Shown here: positions 52,167 through 60,204 of the stretch, piece after piece
How positions within the stretch are numbered: position 1 is the stretch's first letter
How the letters are laid out: each line of letters begins with the position of its first letter
NCBI RefSeq assembly: GCF_042682565.1
Contig: NZ_JBHUIC010000003.1
Origin: Pistricoccus aurantiacus
Lineage (GTDB): Bacteria; Pseudomonadota; Gammaproteobacteria; Pseudomonadales; Halomonadaceae
DNA: 64,000 bases
Direction: 5' to 3' (one strand)
Program-made: the position numbers and the translations under genes
Notes under the pieces: model-generated
What the model was told of the DNA's origin: nothing
Seen by the model: the letters and a program-made list of their open reading frames with translations, nothing else
The model's database searches: none

Positions 52167-53305
52167 GGATCGAATCCTTTTGACTTGTTGTGGTATTCGA
52201 CAGGCTGGCTTGCGATCAACTTGTGGCGTTTGGCGCGCCGTCGCAGGCGTCGGCTGGGCAGGCGGCGTATTCCGCCCAGCTGCGAGATCAATTCCATGCT
52301 AAGCCGATAGAGTTCGCGATTGAGCCACAGGTAGCCACCGGGGCTGAACAGCATTCGCCCTTCTTCGGTATTCGCCGAGGTGATCGCGTCCGCATGGCGC
52401 TGAAGGTCGAAAGGCTCGACCGTGATATCGATGTTCTGGCCGGTGCGAACCTGAAAGGCCAGGGTGCCCAGGGCCCGGGCCAGATGGTGCTGTTGGTCGC
52501 GAAACCCCTTCAAGGACTTGATGCGTTCATAGCCGGCACGGGTATTCCAGAGGGTATTCAGCAGGAGTTCGACGGTAGAAAGCATTCGCCACTGAAGTGA
52601 AAGGATCTGCTCGAGCTCTTCGTGGCGCAGGCGACGTTCCCGCTCGATGGAGTCCATCAGACCCTGCTGCTTTATCATGCGGCTGCCGATCTCACCGACC
52701 AGTTGCTTTGTATCGATATCCGCTGAAGTGCTGGCGCTGGTATGCGTATGGTAAAGACGAGCCAGTGTATCCAGGTTTTCCGCCAGCAGAAAACGCAGCA
52801 CGTCCGTTGCCTTTTGTGGAAGCAGTAATGCGGTGACTGCAATGCCCACGCTGGTTCCCAGCATGACGTTGAAGAATCGCCACAGAGCGATACTCAAGTC
52901 TTGCTGACCATCTCCTACAACGACCAGCAGGCTGACGCAGAACATCAAGCCGCTGTAGACATATCGTGTGGTAAAGGTGATGCCCGTCGCGAGGGCAATA
53001 CCGAGCAAGGCCCATCCTGCCACTACCAGATGCGGTGTACCTGGTATCAGCGTAATCAAGATTCCCCACAATGCCCCCAGAAGGGTTCCCAGCAAGCGCT
53101 GCCCGCCCTTGTCGAGAACGCCTCCGACATAGGGCAGGTTGTTCATGACCACCAGCGCGCTAAGCAAGGCCCAGACCGCGTGAGGGAAATTGAAAATCAG
53201 CAGTAAAGAGTAGGTAAGGGAGATCGCTACGGTGACACGGAGCACATGCAATCGATGGCGGTAGCGATAATTGAAGTAGGGGTCACGCAGGCGCGGCAGC
53301 ATCAT
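52163..53305 (-). CDS. FUSC-family inner-membrane protein (YccS/aromatic exporter-like)
   Basis: 380 aa from the ATG at 53305. The frame remains open further upstream, but that part is merely tRNA-Leu and tRNA-Cys sequence. Six membrane helices (about 22-160, e.g. GLMFCVSLLVVVGDG) are followed by a long helical cytoplasmic part ending in a very basic stretch (RRLPSRRLRRRAKRHK). FUSC proteins are related to fusaric-acid and p-hydroxybenzoate exporters; the substrate is unknown here. It is translationally coupled to nadB by TTGA, which has no evident functional logic. Confidence 0.82.
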   Translation of the reverse strand: MMLPRLRDPYFNYRYRHRLHVLRVTVAISLTYSLLLIFNFPHAVWALLSALVVMNNLPYVGGVLDKGGQRLLGTLLGALWGILITLIPGTPHLVVAGWALLGIALATGITFTTRYVYSGLMFCVSLLVVVGDGQQDLSIALWRFFNVMLGTSVGIAVTALLLPQKATDVLRFLLAENLDTLARLYHTHTSASTSADIDTKQLVGEIGSRMIKQQGLMDSIERERRLRHEELEQILSLQWRMLSTVELLLNTLWNTRAGYERIKSLKGFRDQQHHLARALGTLAFQVRTGQNIDITVEPFDLQRHADAITSANTEEGRMLFSPGGYLWLNRELYRLSMELISQLGGIRRLPSRRLRRRAKRHKLIASQPVEYHNKSKGFDP

Positions 53306-53358
53306 AACCGAATGAAGCCCCTTGCAAAAGGGCGGTGGCATCCAAGGCTTCGAAGCGC

Positions 53359-53445
53359 TGGTGCCCGGAGCCGGACTTGAACCGGCACGGTGTCGCCACC
53401 GAGGGATTTTAAGTCCCTTGCGTCTACCAATTTCGCCATCCGGGC
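53359..53445 (-). tRNA. tRNA-Leu (anticodon UAA)
   Basis: 87 nt including an encoded CCA. The acceptor stem is GCCCGGA/TCCGGGC; the loop CTTAAAA gives anticodon TAA; a long variable arm (TCGGTGGCGACACCG) marks a class II tRNA; and the T-loop is GGTTCAAGTCC. Third of a Gly-Cys-Leu cluster read on the minus strand. Confidence 0.97.
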
Positions 53446-53474
53446 GGGATTCGTTTAGAAAGACTGATAGGAAA

Positions 53475-53548
53475 TGGAGGCTGGAGTCGGAATCGAACCG
53501 GCGTACACGGAGTTGCAGTCCGCTGCATGACCACTCTGCCATCCAGCC
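53475..53548 (-). tRNA. tRNA-Cys (anticodon GCA)
   Basis: 74 nt with encoded CCA. Acceptor stem GGCTGGA/TCCAGCC, anticodon loop CTGCAAC, T-loop GGTTCGATTCC. It lies 29 bases before tRNA-Leu and follows two tRNA-Gly-derived repeats in the same transcript. Confidence 0.97.
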
Positions 53549-53579
53549 TTATTGGGTCATAGTTGTTTATTTTGTGCTA

Positions 53580-53727
53580 TCTGGAGCGGGAAACGAGATT
53601 TGATCGGACTGGCGTTCCAGCTCGCGGCCCTCGCTTACTGCTCTCCACTCAAGTCTGGAGCGGGAAACGAGATTTGATCGGACTGGCGTTCCAGCTCGCG
53701 GCCCTCGCTTACTGCTCTCCACTCAAG
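53580..53727 (-). repeat. Two identical 74-bp tandem repeats derived from tRNA-Gly
   Basis: Units 53580-53653 and 53654-53727 are base-for-base identical. On the minus strand each ends with AATCTCGTTTCCCGCTCCA, the last 19 bases of the adjacent tRNA-Gly including CCA, preceded by GCGAGGGCCGCGAG (tRNA has GCGAGGGTCGCGAG), an 18-base insert with a CTGG-AACG-CCAG hairpin, and GAGTGGAGAGCA (tRNA has CAGTGGTAGAGCA). The 5' acceptor strand and anticodon arm are missing. They are therefore tRNA-Gly pseudogene copies between tRNA-Gly and tRNA-Cys. Confidence 0.93.
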
Positions 53728-53729
53728 TC

Positions 53730-53804
53730 TGGAGCGGGAAACGAGATTCGAACTCGCGACCCTCGCCTTGGCAAGGCGATGCTCTACCACTGAGCTATTC
53801 CCGC
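53730..53804 (-). tRNA. tRNA-Gly (anticodon GCC)
   Basis: 75 nt with encoded CCA. Acceptor GCGGGAA/TTCCCGC, D-arm GCTCAGTGGTAGAGC, anticodon loop TTGCCAA, T-loop GTTCGAATC. First tRNA of the minus-strand cluster downstream of pgsA. Two degenerate 74-bp copies of its 3' part follow immediately. Confidence 0.97.
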
Positions 53805-53881
53805 TCGACTCGGGTGTGAATTATACGGTTGGGTCGGTGTTTGTCAATCGCTTATCGGAAAAGTGTCTGTATGGCGATAGC

Positions 53882-54430
53882 TTACATTCCACGGCTCAGG
53901 TGCGGCCAGGCAGCGCGTAAATACTGCAGCATGGACCACAGGGTCAGCGCTGCGGCGACATACAGGGTAATTACCCCCAACTGCGCGATCGGTGTGCCCG
54001 GGGCGAATCCCAGCAGCAGTAAAATCGCAATCATCTGTAGGGTAGTCTTGACCTTGCCGATCCAGGAAACCGCTACCAGGCCTCGATTGCCCATTTCCGC
54101 CATCCACTCCCTGAGGGCTGAAATCACGATTTCACGTCCGATGATCACCAGAGCAGGGAGTGTCAACCAAGGCGTATCGAAGCGCTCGATCAGCAAGGCC
54201 AACGCCACCACGACCATCAGCTTGTCCGCCACCGGATCGAGAAAAGCGCCAAAAGGGGTGCTCTGATTCCAGCGGCGGGCCAGAAAACCGTCGAGCCAAT
54301 CCGTCAGGGCGGCCAGACCGAACAATCCCGCAGCCAGCAGCAAGCTCCAGTTGTAAGGTAAATAGAACACCATCACCAGCAGCGGGATGAATGCAATACG
54401 CGCAAGGGTCAGGAGATTAGGGATGTTCAT
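53882..54430 (-). CDS. pgsA: CDP-diacylglycerol-glycerol-3-phosphate 3-phosphatidyltransferase PgsA
   Basis: Commits CDP-diacylglycerol to phosphatidylglycerol synthesis in the inner membrane. 182 aa from the ATG at 54430 (MNIPNLLTLARI, the family start). The CDP-alcohol motif is complete: DWLDGFLARRWNQSTPFGAF followed by LDPVADK (D-G-x2-A-R-x8-G-x3-D-x3-D). Four to five membrane helices. It is 62 bases downstream of uvrC, and the tRNA cluster follows; uvrC-pgsA-tRNA is a common gammaproteobacterial order. Confidence 0.96.
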   Translation of the reverse strand: MNIPNLLTLARIAFIPLLVMVFYLPYNWSLLLAAGLFGLAALTDWLDGFLARRWNQSTPFGAFLDPVADKLMVVVALALLIERFDTPWLTLPALVIIGREIVISALREWMAEMGNRGLVAVSWIGKVKTTLQMIAILLLLGFAPGTPIAQLGVITLYVAAALTLWSMLQYLRAAWPHLSRGM

Positions 54431-54492
54431 GAAAGCGCCGCTTTTCCTAGCTGATGAGTCGAAAGATGCCATTCTATGCGCAGCGCCGAGGA

Positions 54493-56307
54493 TCATCCAT
54501 GCAGCGCTTGATGAATCTTGATTGCCAGGCTCTTGCTGATGCCGGGAGCGCGAGCCAATTCGTCTTGGCTGGCTTGACGTATTTCCTGCAGGCCGCCGAA
54601 GAAACGCAGCAGTTCTCGGCGTCGCTTTGGGCCGATCCCTGGAATCGCTTGCAGCGTTGAAGTGCGTCGAGTCTTGTCGCGCTGGGCTCGATGACCGGCA
54701 ATCGCGTAGCGGTGAGATTCATCGCGTATGTATTGAATCAGATGCAGGGCAGGGGAGCTGCCTTCCAGCGTCAAGGTGCGTGCGGTAGTCTCGACGAAAA
54801 GGGTTTCCAGACCCGGTTTCCGCGTGGTCCCCTTGGCCACACCCAGCAGCATGATATCAGTAATTCCTAATTCCTCGAACACCTCTCGCGCCAAGTTGAG
54901 CTGCCCCTTGCCGCCGTCCACCAATAGGATATCTGGCTTTTTACCGTCTCCTTGGATCAGGCGCTTGAATCGCCGGGTCAACGCCTGGCGCATGGCCGCA
55001 TAGTCATCCCCGGCCGCGACGCCTTCGATGTTGAAGCGACGATAGTCCGACTTGACCGGTCCAGATTGATCGAACACCACGCAGGATGCCACCGTCGCTT
55101 CGCCGTGACTATGGCTGATATCGAAACATTCCAGGCGCTCCGGTACGGTCTCGAGATCCAAGGCTTCACGCAAGGTATTGAAACGCTTGGTCAGCTGCGC
55201 CTGGCTGGCGAGCTGAGCGGCCAGCTGCTGTTCCGCGTTGGTCGTGGCGAGTTCCTGCCATTTGGCGCGATGGCCGCGAACCTTATGGGCCACGCGGATA
55301 TGCTTGCCGGCGCGCTCGCTCAGCACCTGCTGAAGCAGCGATTCTTCCGGCAAGCCGTGAGAAGTAATGATTTCCGCAGCGGGGTCGCGGTTCTGACCCA
55401 GATAGAACTGACTGACGAACTCGCCGAGCAAAGCGGGGGGTTCCAGGTCCAGGCCGTTTTGCGGCTGGTGATGACGCGCGCCCAGCATGCGGCCCTGACG
55501 CACGGTCAGTACGGAAATACACAGGGCCCCGGGGCGTTCCGCCAGGGCAAAGACATCCGCGTCGCCGCCTTCGGTATCGACGAATTGACGCCGCTGCAGG
55601 CGGCGAAGCTGCTGGATACGATCGCGCAGCTGCGCCGCCTCCTCGAAATTCAACGCCTCACTGGCCGCTTCCATGTCCCTGCTGAGCTGATCGGTGACCT
55701 GGTCGCTCTTGCCCTCCAGGCACATGATCGCGTGGTTCAAGTCCCGCTGGTATTCCTCCTGGCTGATGTAGCCGACACAAGGCGCGCTGCAACGGTCGAT
55801 CTGATACTGCAGGCAGGGCCGGCTGCGATGGGCGAAGACCGTATCCTCGCAGTTACGGATATGAAAGATCTTCTGCATCAGGGACAGACTTTCCCGCACT
55901 GCGCCGCTGCTGGGGTAGGGGCCCAGGTAGCGGCCATCGTCCCGGCGCTTGCGGGCGCGTTTGTATTCCAGGGCAGGGTAGGGATGGCGGTCGCTGGCAA
56001 ACACGAAGGGATAGGATTTGTCGTCCCGCAGCAAAATGTTGTAGGGCGGTCGTAGCTCCTTGATCAACGTTTGTTCCAGGAGCAAGGCCTCGGTTTCGCT
56101 GCGGGTGATCGTGACCTGTATGTCCGCGATACGCGATACCAAGGCTTGAGTCTTGGCGTTCAGCGCGCCGCGAAAATAGCTGGCCAATCGCGCCTTGAGG
56201 CGCTTGGCCTTGCCGATGTACAGCGTATCGCCGGCGGCATCGAACATGCGATAGACCCCTGGGGATTCGCTGACCGTGCTGAGAAACTTCTTAGGATCAA
56301 AGCTCAT
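54493..56307 (-). CDS. uvrC: Excinuclease ABC subunit UvrC
   Basis: Makes both incisions in nucleotide excision repair. 604 aa: N-terminal GIY-YIG nuclease (GVYRMFDAAGDTLYIGKAKR), a UVR motif near residue 205 (DMEAASEALNFEEAAQLRDR), the RNase-H-like second nuclease (ECFDISHSHGEATVASCVVF; LLVDGGKGQLNLAREV) and C-terminal helix-hairpin-helix repeats (LQAIPGIGPKRRRELLRFFG). It begins 7 bases after the argF stop on the same strand. Confidence 0.98.
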   Translation of the reverse strand: MSFDPKKFLSTVSESPGVYRMFDAAGDTLYIGKAKRLKARLASYFRGALNAKTQALVSRIADIQVTITRSETEALLLEQTLIKELRPPYNILLRDDKSYPFVFASDRHPYPALEYKRARKRRDDGRYLGPYPSSGAVRESLSLMQKIFHIRNCEDTVFAHRSRPCLQYQIDRCSAPCVGYISQEEYQRDLNHAIMCLEGKSDQVTDQLSRDMEAASEALNFEEAAQLRDRIQQLRRLQRRQFVDTEGGDADVFALAERPGALCISVLTVRQGRMLGARHHQPQNGLDLEPPALLGEFVSQFYLGQNRDPAAEIITSHGLPEESLLQQVLSERAGKHIRVAHKVRGHRAKWQELATTNAEQQLAAQLASQAQLTKRFNTLREALDLETVPERLECFDISHSHGEATVASCVVFDQSGPVKSDYRRFNIEGVAAGDDYAAMRQALTRRFKRLIQGDGKKPDILLVDGGKGQLNLAREVFEELGITDIMLLGVAKGTTRKPGLETLFVETTARTLTLEGSSPALHLIQYIRDESHRYAIAGHRAQRDKTRRTSTLQAIPGIGPKRRRELLRFFGGLQEIRQASQDELARAPGISKSLAIKIHQALHG

Positions 56308-56314
56308 GACGAAA

Positions 56315-57235
56315 TCAGCTTTCGACTCTACCCAGCATCAGAAATTCCAGCAGCGCCTTCTGTGCATGCAGACGGTTGCCGGCCTCTTGCCAGACTGCGG
56401 CGCGGGGATCGTCGAGTAGCGTTTCACTGATCTCCTCGCCGCGGTGGGCGGGCAGGCAATGCAGGAACAGCACGTTCTCGCCGGCCTGATCCAGCATGGC
56501 TTCATCAACCTGGAAGCCGGCGAAGTCCGCTTCCCGTTTGGTCTGTTCCTCTTCCTGACCCATAGAGGCCCACACGTCCGTGGTAATCAGATCCGCGTTC
56601 TTTGCGGCTTGCTGCGGATCGCGCATCAGCGTGACGCGGTCGCCGGCGGCGGCGACGATGCCCGGATTCGGGTCATAGCCTTCCGGACAGCATATACGCA
56701 GCTTGAAATCGAACTGGCGGGCGGCGTTGATCCAGGAATGACACATGTTGTTGCCATCGCCGATCCACACTGCGGTACGCCCTTGTACCCAGCCGCGACG
56801 CTCGGTCCAGGTCATGATATCCGCCAGCAGCTGGCAGGGGTGATAGTCGTCCGAGAGCGCATTGATCACCGGCACCTGACTGGCCCGGGCGAAGGCTTCC
56901 AGACCTTCGTGAGAGAAGGTGCGAATCATTACCGCATCGACCATTTCCGACAGCACCCGGGCGGTATCCTCCACCGGCTCGCCTCGGCCAAGCTGGGTGT
57001 CACGGGGGGAAAGAAACATCGCGTGGCCCCCGAACTGGGCCATGGCGGTCTCGAAGGACACTCGCGTACGGGTCGAGGATTTCTCGAAGATCATCGCCAG
57101 GGTGCGATTGGCAAACGGCGTGTAGGTAGGCCCGTGAGTCTTGAGGCCGTTCTTGATGCTGATGGCTCGGTTTATCAGGTAATCGAGTTCGTCCGTCGAG
57201 AAATCCAGCAAGGTCAGAAAATGGCGTGTCGCCAT
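56315..57235 (-). CDS. argF: Ornithine carbamoyltransferase ArgF
   Basis: Condenses ornithine and carbamoyl phosphate to citrulline in arginine synthesis. 306 aa from the ATG at 57235 (MATRHFLTLLDFSTDELDYL). Carbamoyl-phosphate motif SSTRTRVSFE, DDYHPCQLLADIMT, and the ornithine-site HCLPAHRGEEI are all intact. argG, the next pathway enzyme, is only 1.4 kb away on the other strand, as in Pseudomonas. No convincing ARG box was found upstream. Confidence 0.97.
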   Translation of the reverse strand: MATRHFLTLLDFSTDELDYLINRAISIKNGLKTHGPTYTPFANRTLAMIFEKSSTRTRVSFETAMAQFGGHAMFLSPRDTQLGRGEPVEDTARVLSEMVDAVMIRTFSHEGLEAFARASQVPVINALSDDYHPCQLLADIMTWTERRGWVQGRTAVWIGDGNNMCHSWINAARQFDFKLRICCPEGYDPNPGIVAAAGDRVTLMRDPQQAAKNADLITTDVWASMGQEEEQTKREADFAGFQVDEAMLDQAGENVLFLHCLPAHRGEEISETLLDDPRAAVWQEAGNRLHAQKALLEFLMLGRVES

Positions 57236-57418
57236 GGGTGTCACTCTCCGCGCAAAAACCCCCATCCTAGCTAGCCGTTGAGATTGGCGCAATTGACGTT
57301 CGGCTTCGCCGTCCCCATGGTAGGAAACACGCGACTCTTCTATTGGACGGCTGTATTCACACAGCATCCTCAGTAGAATAGATACCGAACCTACTCTCCT
57401 CCGACAAAAGGATTCTCA

Positions 57419-57766
57419 ATGAGCACCACTCTCGAGAACATTCAGAAGCAGATCAGCGAAAATCCCATCCTGATCTACATGAAAGGCACCCCTCAGCTAC
57501 CCCAGTGCGGCTTTTCCGCGCAAACCGTACAGGCGCTGATGTCCTGCGGCGAGCGTTTTGCCTTCGTCAATATCCTCGATAATCCGGATATTCGCAGCGA
57601 ATTGCCCAAATACGCCAACTGGCCGACTTTCCCGCAGTTGTGGGTGGAAGGCGAACTGGTGGGCGGTTGCGATATCGTCGTCGAGATGTATCAGAATGGC
57701 GAACTGGAGCCGTTGATCAAGGAGGCGGCTCAGCGAGCCGATGCTCAGCAGCCCCAAGGCGAATAA
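57419..57766 (+). CDS. grxD: Monothiol glutaredoxin Grx4
   Basis: Carries [2Fe-2S] clusters and takes part in iron-sulfur delivery. 115 aa with the monothiol active site CGFS (PQCGFSAQTVQ), the glutathione-binding WPTFPQLWVEGELVGGCDIV segment and a short acidic tail. AAGGA ribosome site 7 bases before the ATG. It stands between divergent argF and convergent rnt, with its own transcription. Confidence 0.96.
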   Translation: MSTTLENIQKQISENPILIYMKGTPQLPQCGFSAQTVQALMSCGERFAFVNILDNPDIRSELPKYANWPTFPQLWVEGELVGGCDIVVEMYQNGELEPLIKEAAQRADAQQPQGE

Positions 57767-57794
57767 GCGAAATCAGCAAAAAACGTGGGCAGGG

Positions 57795-58460
57795 TCAATC
57801 TTCCTCCATGCCTTGCTCACGTAGCGCCAGTTGCCAACCTCCTAGATCCTTGAAGCGATTCACCATGGCGCAGAACAGCTCCGCGGTGCGCTCCGTGTCG
57901 TAGCGAGCGGTGTGCGCCGCTGCGTTGTCGAACTCGATGCCAGCGGCGCGGCAGGCTCTGGCCAGTACAGTCTGACCATAGACCAGGCCTGCCAGCGACG
58001 CGGTATCGAAACTCGAGAAAGGGTGAAAAGGGTTGCGCTTGATGCCGTTGCGCTCGATGGCGGCATTGAGAAAACCATGATCGAAGGCAGCGTTGTGGCC
58101 GACCAGGATGGCTCGAGTGCAATTATTGGCCTTGATCGCCTTGCGAATCGGGTGAAAGATTTCCTTGATGGCCTCGCCTTCGCTGACTGCGGTTTGCCGA
58201 CGTAGCGCGGAATCCAGCCGGATGCCGGTGAAATCCAGCGCGGACTGTTCGATATTGGCTCCCTCGAAGGGATTGATATTGAAGGAAAACGTTTCATCCG
58301 ACAGCAGGTTGCCTTCGTTGTCCATGCTCAGAGTGACCGCAGCGATCTCTAGTATGGCGTCCCGTTTGGCATCGAATCCGCCGGTTTCCATATCCACCAC
58401 CACGGGCAGATAACTGCGAAAACGTCGCGCCATCATCTCCCGGGCACTCGCTTCGAGCAT
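57795..58460 (-). CDS. rnt: Ribonuclease T
   Basis: A DEDDh 3'-5' exonuclease that trims tRNA and other stable RNA 3' ends. 221 aa from the ATG at 58460, which has GGAGAG just upstream; an ATG four codons earlier has no ribosome site. Catalytic motifs: VVVDMETGGF, LVGHNAAFDHGFL, and the late AAHTARYDTERTAELF with His and Asp. The phrase FDTASLAGLVYGQTVLARAC is typical. It is divergent from argG and convergent with grxD. Confidence 0.95.
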   Translation of the reverse strand: MLEASAREMMARRFRSYLPVVVDMETGGFDAKRDAILEIAAVTLSMDNEGNLLSDETFSFNINPFEGANIEQSALDFTGIRLDSALRRQTAVSEGEAIKEIFHPIRKAIKANNCTRAILVGHNAAFDHGFLNAAIERNGIKRNPFHPFSSFDTASLAGLVYGQTVLARACRAAGIEFDNAAAHTARYDTERTAELFCAMVNRFKDLGGWQLALREQGMEED

Positions 58461-58660
58461 GTATCTCTCCATTACCGTTGAGGGGTGTCCGACGCGAGAA
58501 ATATTATCAGCTTTATCACGTTGGCGCCGTGGCGAAATCGTTTTCGGTTTCAGCCGCCCCGGTATTCCGAGCGCACTGACGACGCTATACTGTAGTGCTA
58601 TTGAACTACCGACATACTTATACCCCGCGAACTACCGATACGTTAACCAAGGAGTTTGGA

Positions 58661-59881
58661 ATGTCCGATGTCAAGAAGGTCGTGCTCGCCTATTCCGGCG
58701 GCCTAGATACTTCCGTGATCGTCAAGTGGCTGCAGGAAACCTACGATTGCGAGGTGGTGACGTTCACGGCGGACATCGGGCAGGGAGAAGAGGTGGAGCC
58801 GGCGCGGTCCAAGGCACAGGCGCTGGGAGTCAAGGAAATCTACATCGAGGATCTGCGCGAGGAATTCGTGCGGGACTACGTTTATCCGATGTTTCGCGCC
58901 AACACCATCTACGAAGGGGAGTATCTGCTGGGTACTTCCATCGCTCGCCCCTTGATCGCCAAGCGCCTGATCGAGATCGCCAATGAAACTGGCGCCGACG
59001 CCATTTCCCACGGCGCCACCGGCAAGGGCAACGATCAGGTGCGTTTCGAACTGGGCGCCTACGCCTTGAAACCCGGGGTCAAGGTCATCGCCCCCTGGCG
59101 GGAGTGGGATCTTACCTCTCGCGAAACGCTGATGGCCTACTGCGAGAAGCATGATATTCCGGTGGATTACTCCAAGAGCAAGAAGAAATCTCCGTATTCC
59201 ATGGACGCCAATCTTCTGCACATCTCCTACGAAGGCGGCATTCTCGAGGACCCTTGGATGGAAGCCGAGGAGGACATGTGGCGCTGGAGCGTCTCCCCGG
59301 AAGCTGCCCCGGACCAGCCCACCTACATCGAACTGAGCTTCGAGAAAGGCGATATTGTCGCCATCGACGGCGAGTCCCTGGAGCCCCACGAAGTGCTGGC
59401 CAAGCTCAACCAGTTGGGCGGCGACAACGGCATCGGGCGTCTGGATATCGTCGAGAACCGCTATGTGGGGATGAAGTCACGAGGCTGCTATGAAACCCCC
59501 GGGGGCACCATCATGTTGCGCGCCCACCGAGCCATCGAATCCTTGACCCTGGATCGCGAAGCCGCGCACCTCAAGGATGAGCTGATGCCCAGGTACGCCA
59601 AGGTGATCTACAACGGCTACTGGTGGAGCCCGGAGCGCAAGATGCTGCAGGCGGCCATCGATGCCACTCAGGAAAACGTCTGCGGTGTGGTGCGCATGAA
59701 ACTCTACAAGGGCAGCGCCACGGTAGTCGGTCGTAAGTCGGAGCAGTCCCTGTTCGATGAGTCCATTGCGACCTTCGAAGACGATGCCGGCGCCTACGAC
59801 CAGAAGGATGCGGAAGGCTTCATCAAGCTCAATGCTCTGCGGCTACGTATCGCTGCCGGCAAGGGGCGAAAGGCTGACTGA
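58661..59881 (+). CDS. argG: Argininosuccinate synthase ArgG
   Basis: Joins citrulline and aspartate using ATP. 406 aa from the ATG at 58661 (AAGGAG site 7 bases upstream). The ATP pyrophosphatase loop VVLAYSGGLDTSV, SHGATGKGNDQVRFE, and SRGCYETPGG mark the type I (long-established bacterial) argininosuccinate synthase. The region upstream holds TATACT at about 58585, a plausible -10, but no confident -35. Confidence 0.98.
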   Translation: MSDVKKVVLAYSGGLDTSVIVKWLQETYDCEVVTFTADIGQGEEVEPARSKAQALGVKEIYIEDLREEFVRDYVYPMFRANTIYEGEYLLGTSIARPLIAKRLIEIANETGADAISHGATGKGNDQVRFELGAYALKPGVKVIAPWREWDLTSRETLMAYCEKHDIPVDYSKSKKKSPYSMDANLLHISYEGGILEDPWMEAEEDMWRWSVSPEAAPDQPTYIELSFEKGDIVAIDGESLEPHEVLAKLNQLGGDNGIGRLDIVENRYVGMKSRGCYETPGGTIMLRAHRAIESLTLDREAAHLKDELMPRYAKVIYNGYWWSPERKMLQAAIDATQENVCGVVRMKLYKGSATVVGRKSEQSLFDESIATFEDDAGAYDQKDAEGFIKLNALRLRIAAGKGRKAD

Positions 59882-59895
59882 GAGAGGGAAATGTC

Positions 59896-60186
59896 ATGCT
59901 CAAGCGTTTGATCGATGGTCTATTTCGCGGTGGCAACGTCAACGACGAAGAAATTCCCGCCACCCAATATCGCGACTACTTGATTACTCCTGATCCTCAG
60001 AGCGCCGGCGGCCAGTATCGAGTCAGCGGCTGGATTCGCAAACCGATAGAAGATGGGAAAACCCTGGAGCACCGTTTCGAGCGTTCGGATATGGTCGGTT
60101 CCCGTCAGGAATGCATCGACCTGACTATTCAGAAGTCCGAGCGCTTGATCGACGACCTTGGGGATCAGATATTCGAAAAACGCTAG
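59896..60186 (+). CDS. HlyU-family protein
   Basis: 96 aa, starting MLKRLIDGLFRG, with the core YLITPDPQSAGGQYRVSGWI and FERSDMVGSRQECIDLTIQK that define the small HlyU-like family. The founding member is a Vibrio virulence activator of a different fold class in some reports, so a regulatory role should not be assumed; the family is widespread and mostly uncharacterised. It has a GAGAGGG ribosome site and follows argG by 14 bases, probably in the same operon. Confidence 0.8.
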   Translation: MLKRLIDGLFRGGNVNDEEIPATQYRDYLITPDPQSAGGQYRVSGWIRKPIEDGKTLEHRFERSDMVGSRQECIDLTIQKSERLIDDLGDQIFEKR

Positions 60187-60204
60187 CTGGCGGTAAGCGC
60201 TGAC

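Noticed and set aside
53257..53266. GGCGGTAGCG, a partial ops match
   Set aside because: Lies inside the FUSC coding sequence and lacks the final TG of the core.
53306..53542. Upstream extension of the FUSC gene
   Set aside because: The extra codons are translated tRNA-Leu and tRNA-Cys sequence; the ATG at 53305 gives a normal FUSC start.
53580..53804. CRISPR-like or mobile-element att repeats at tRNA-Gly
   Set aside because: The repeats are directly tandem without spacers, are built from tRNA sequence throughout, and no integrase or element lies beside them.
57236..57418. ARG box upstream of argF
   Set aside because: Only a TGTGAAT half-site is visible; no second half at the required spacing.
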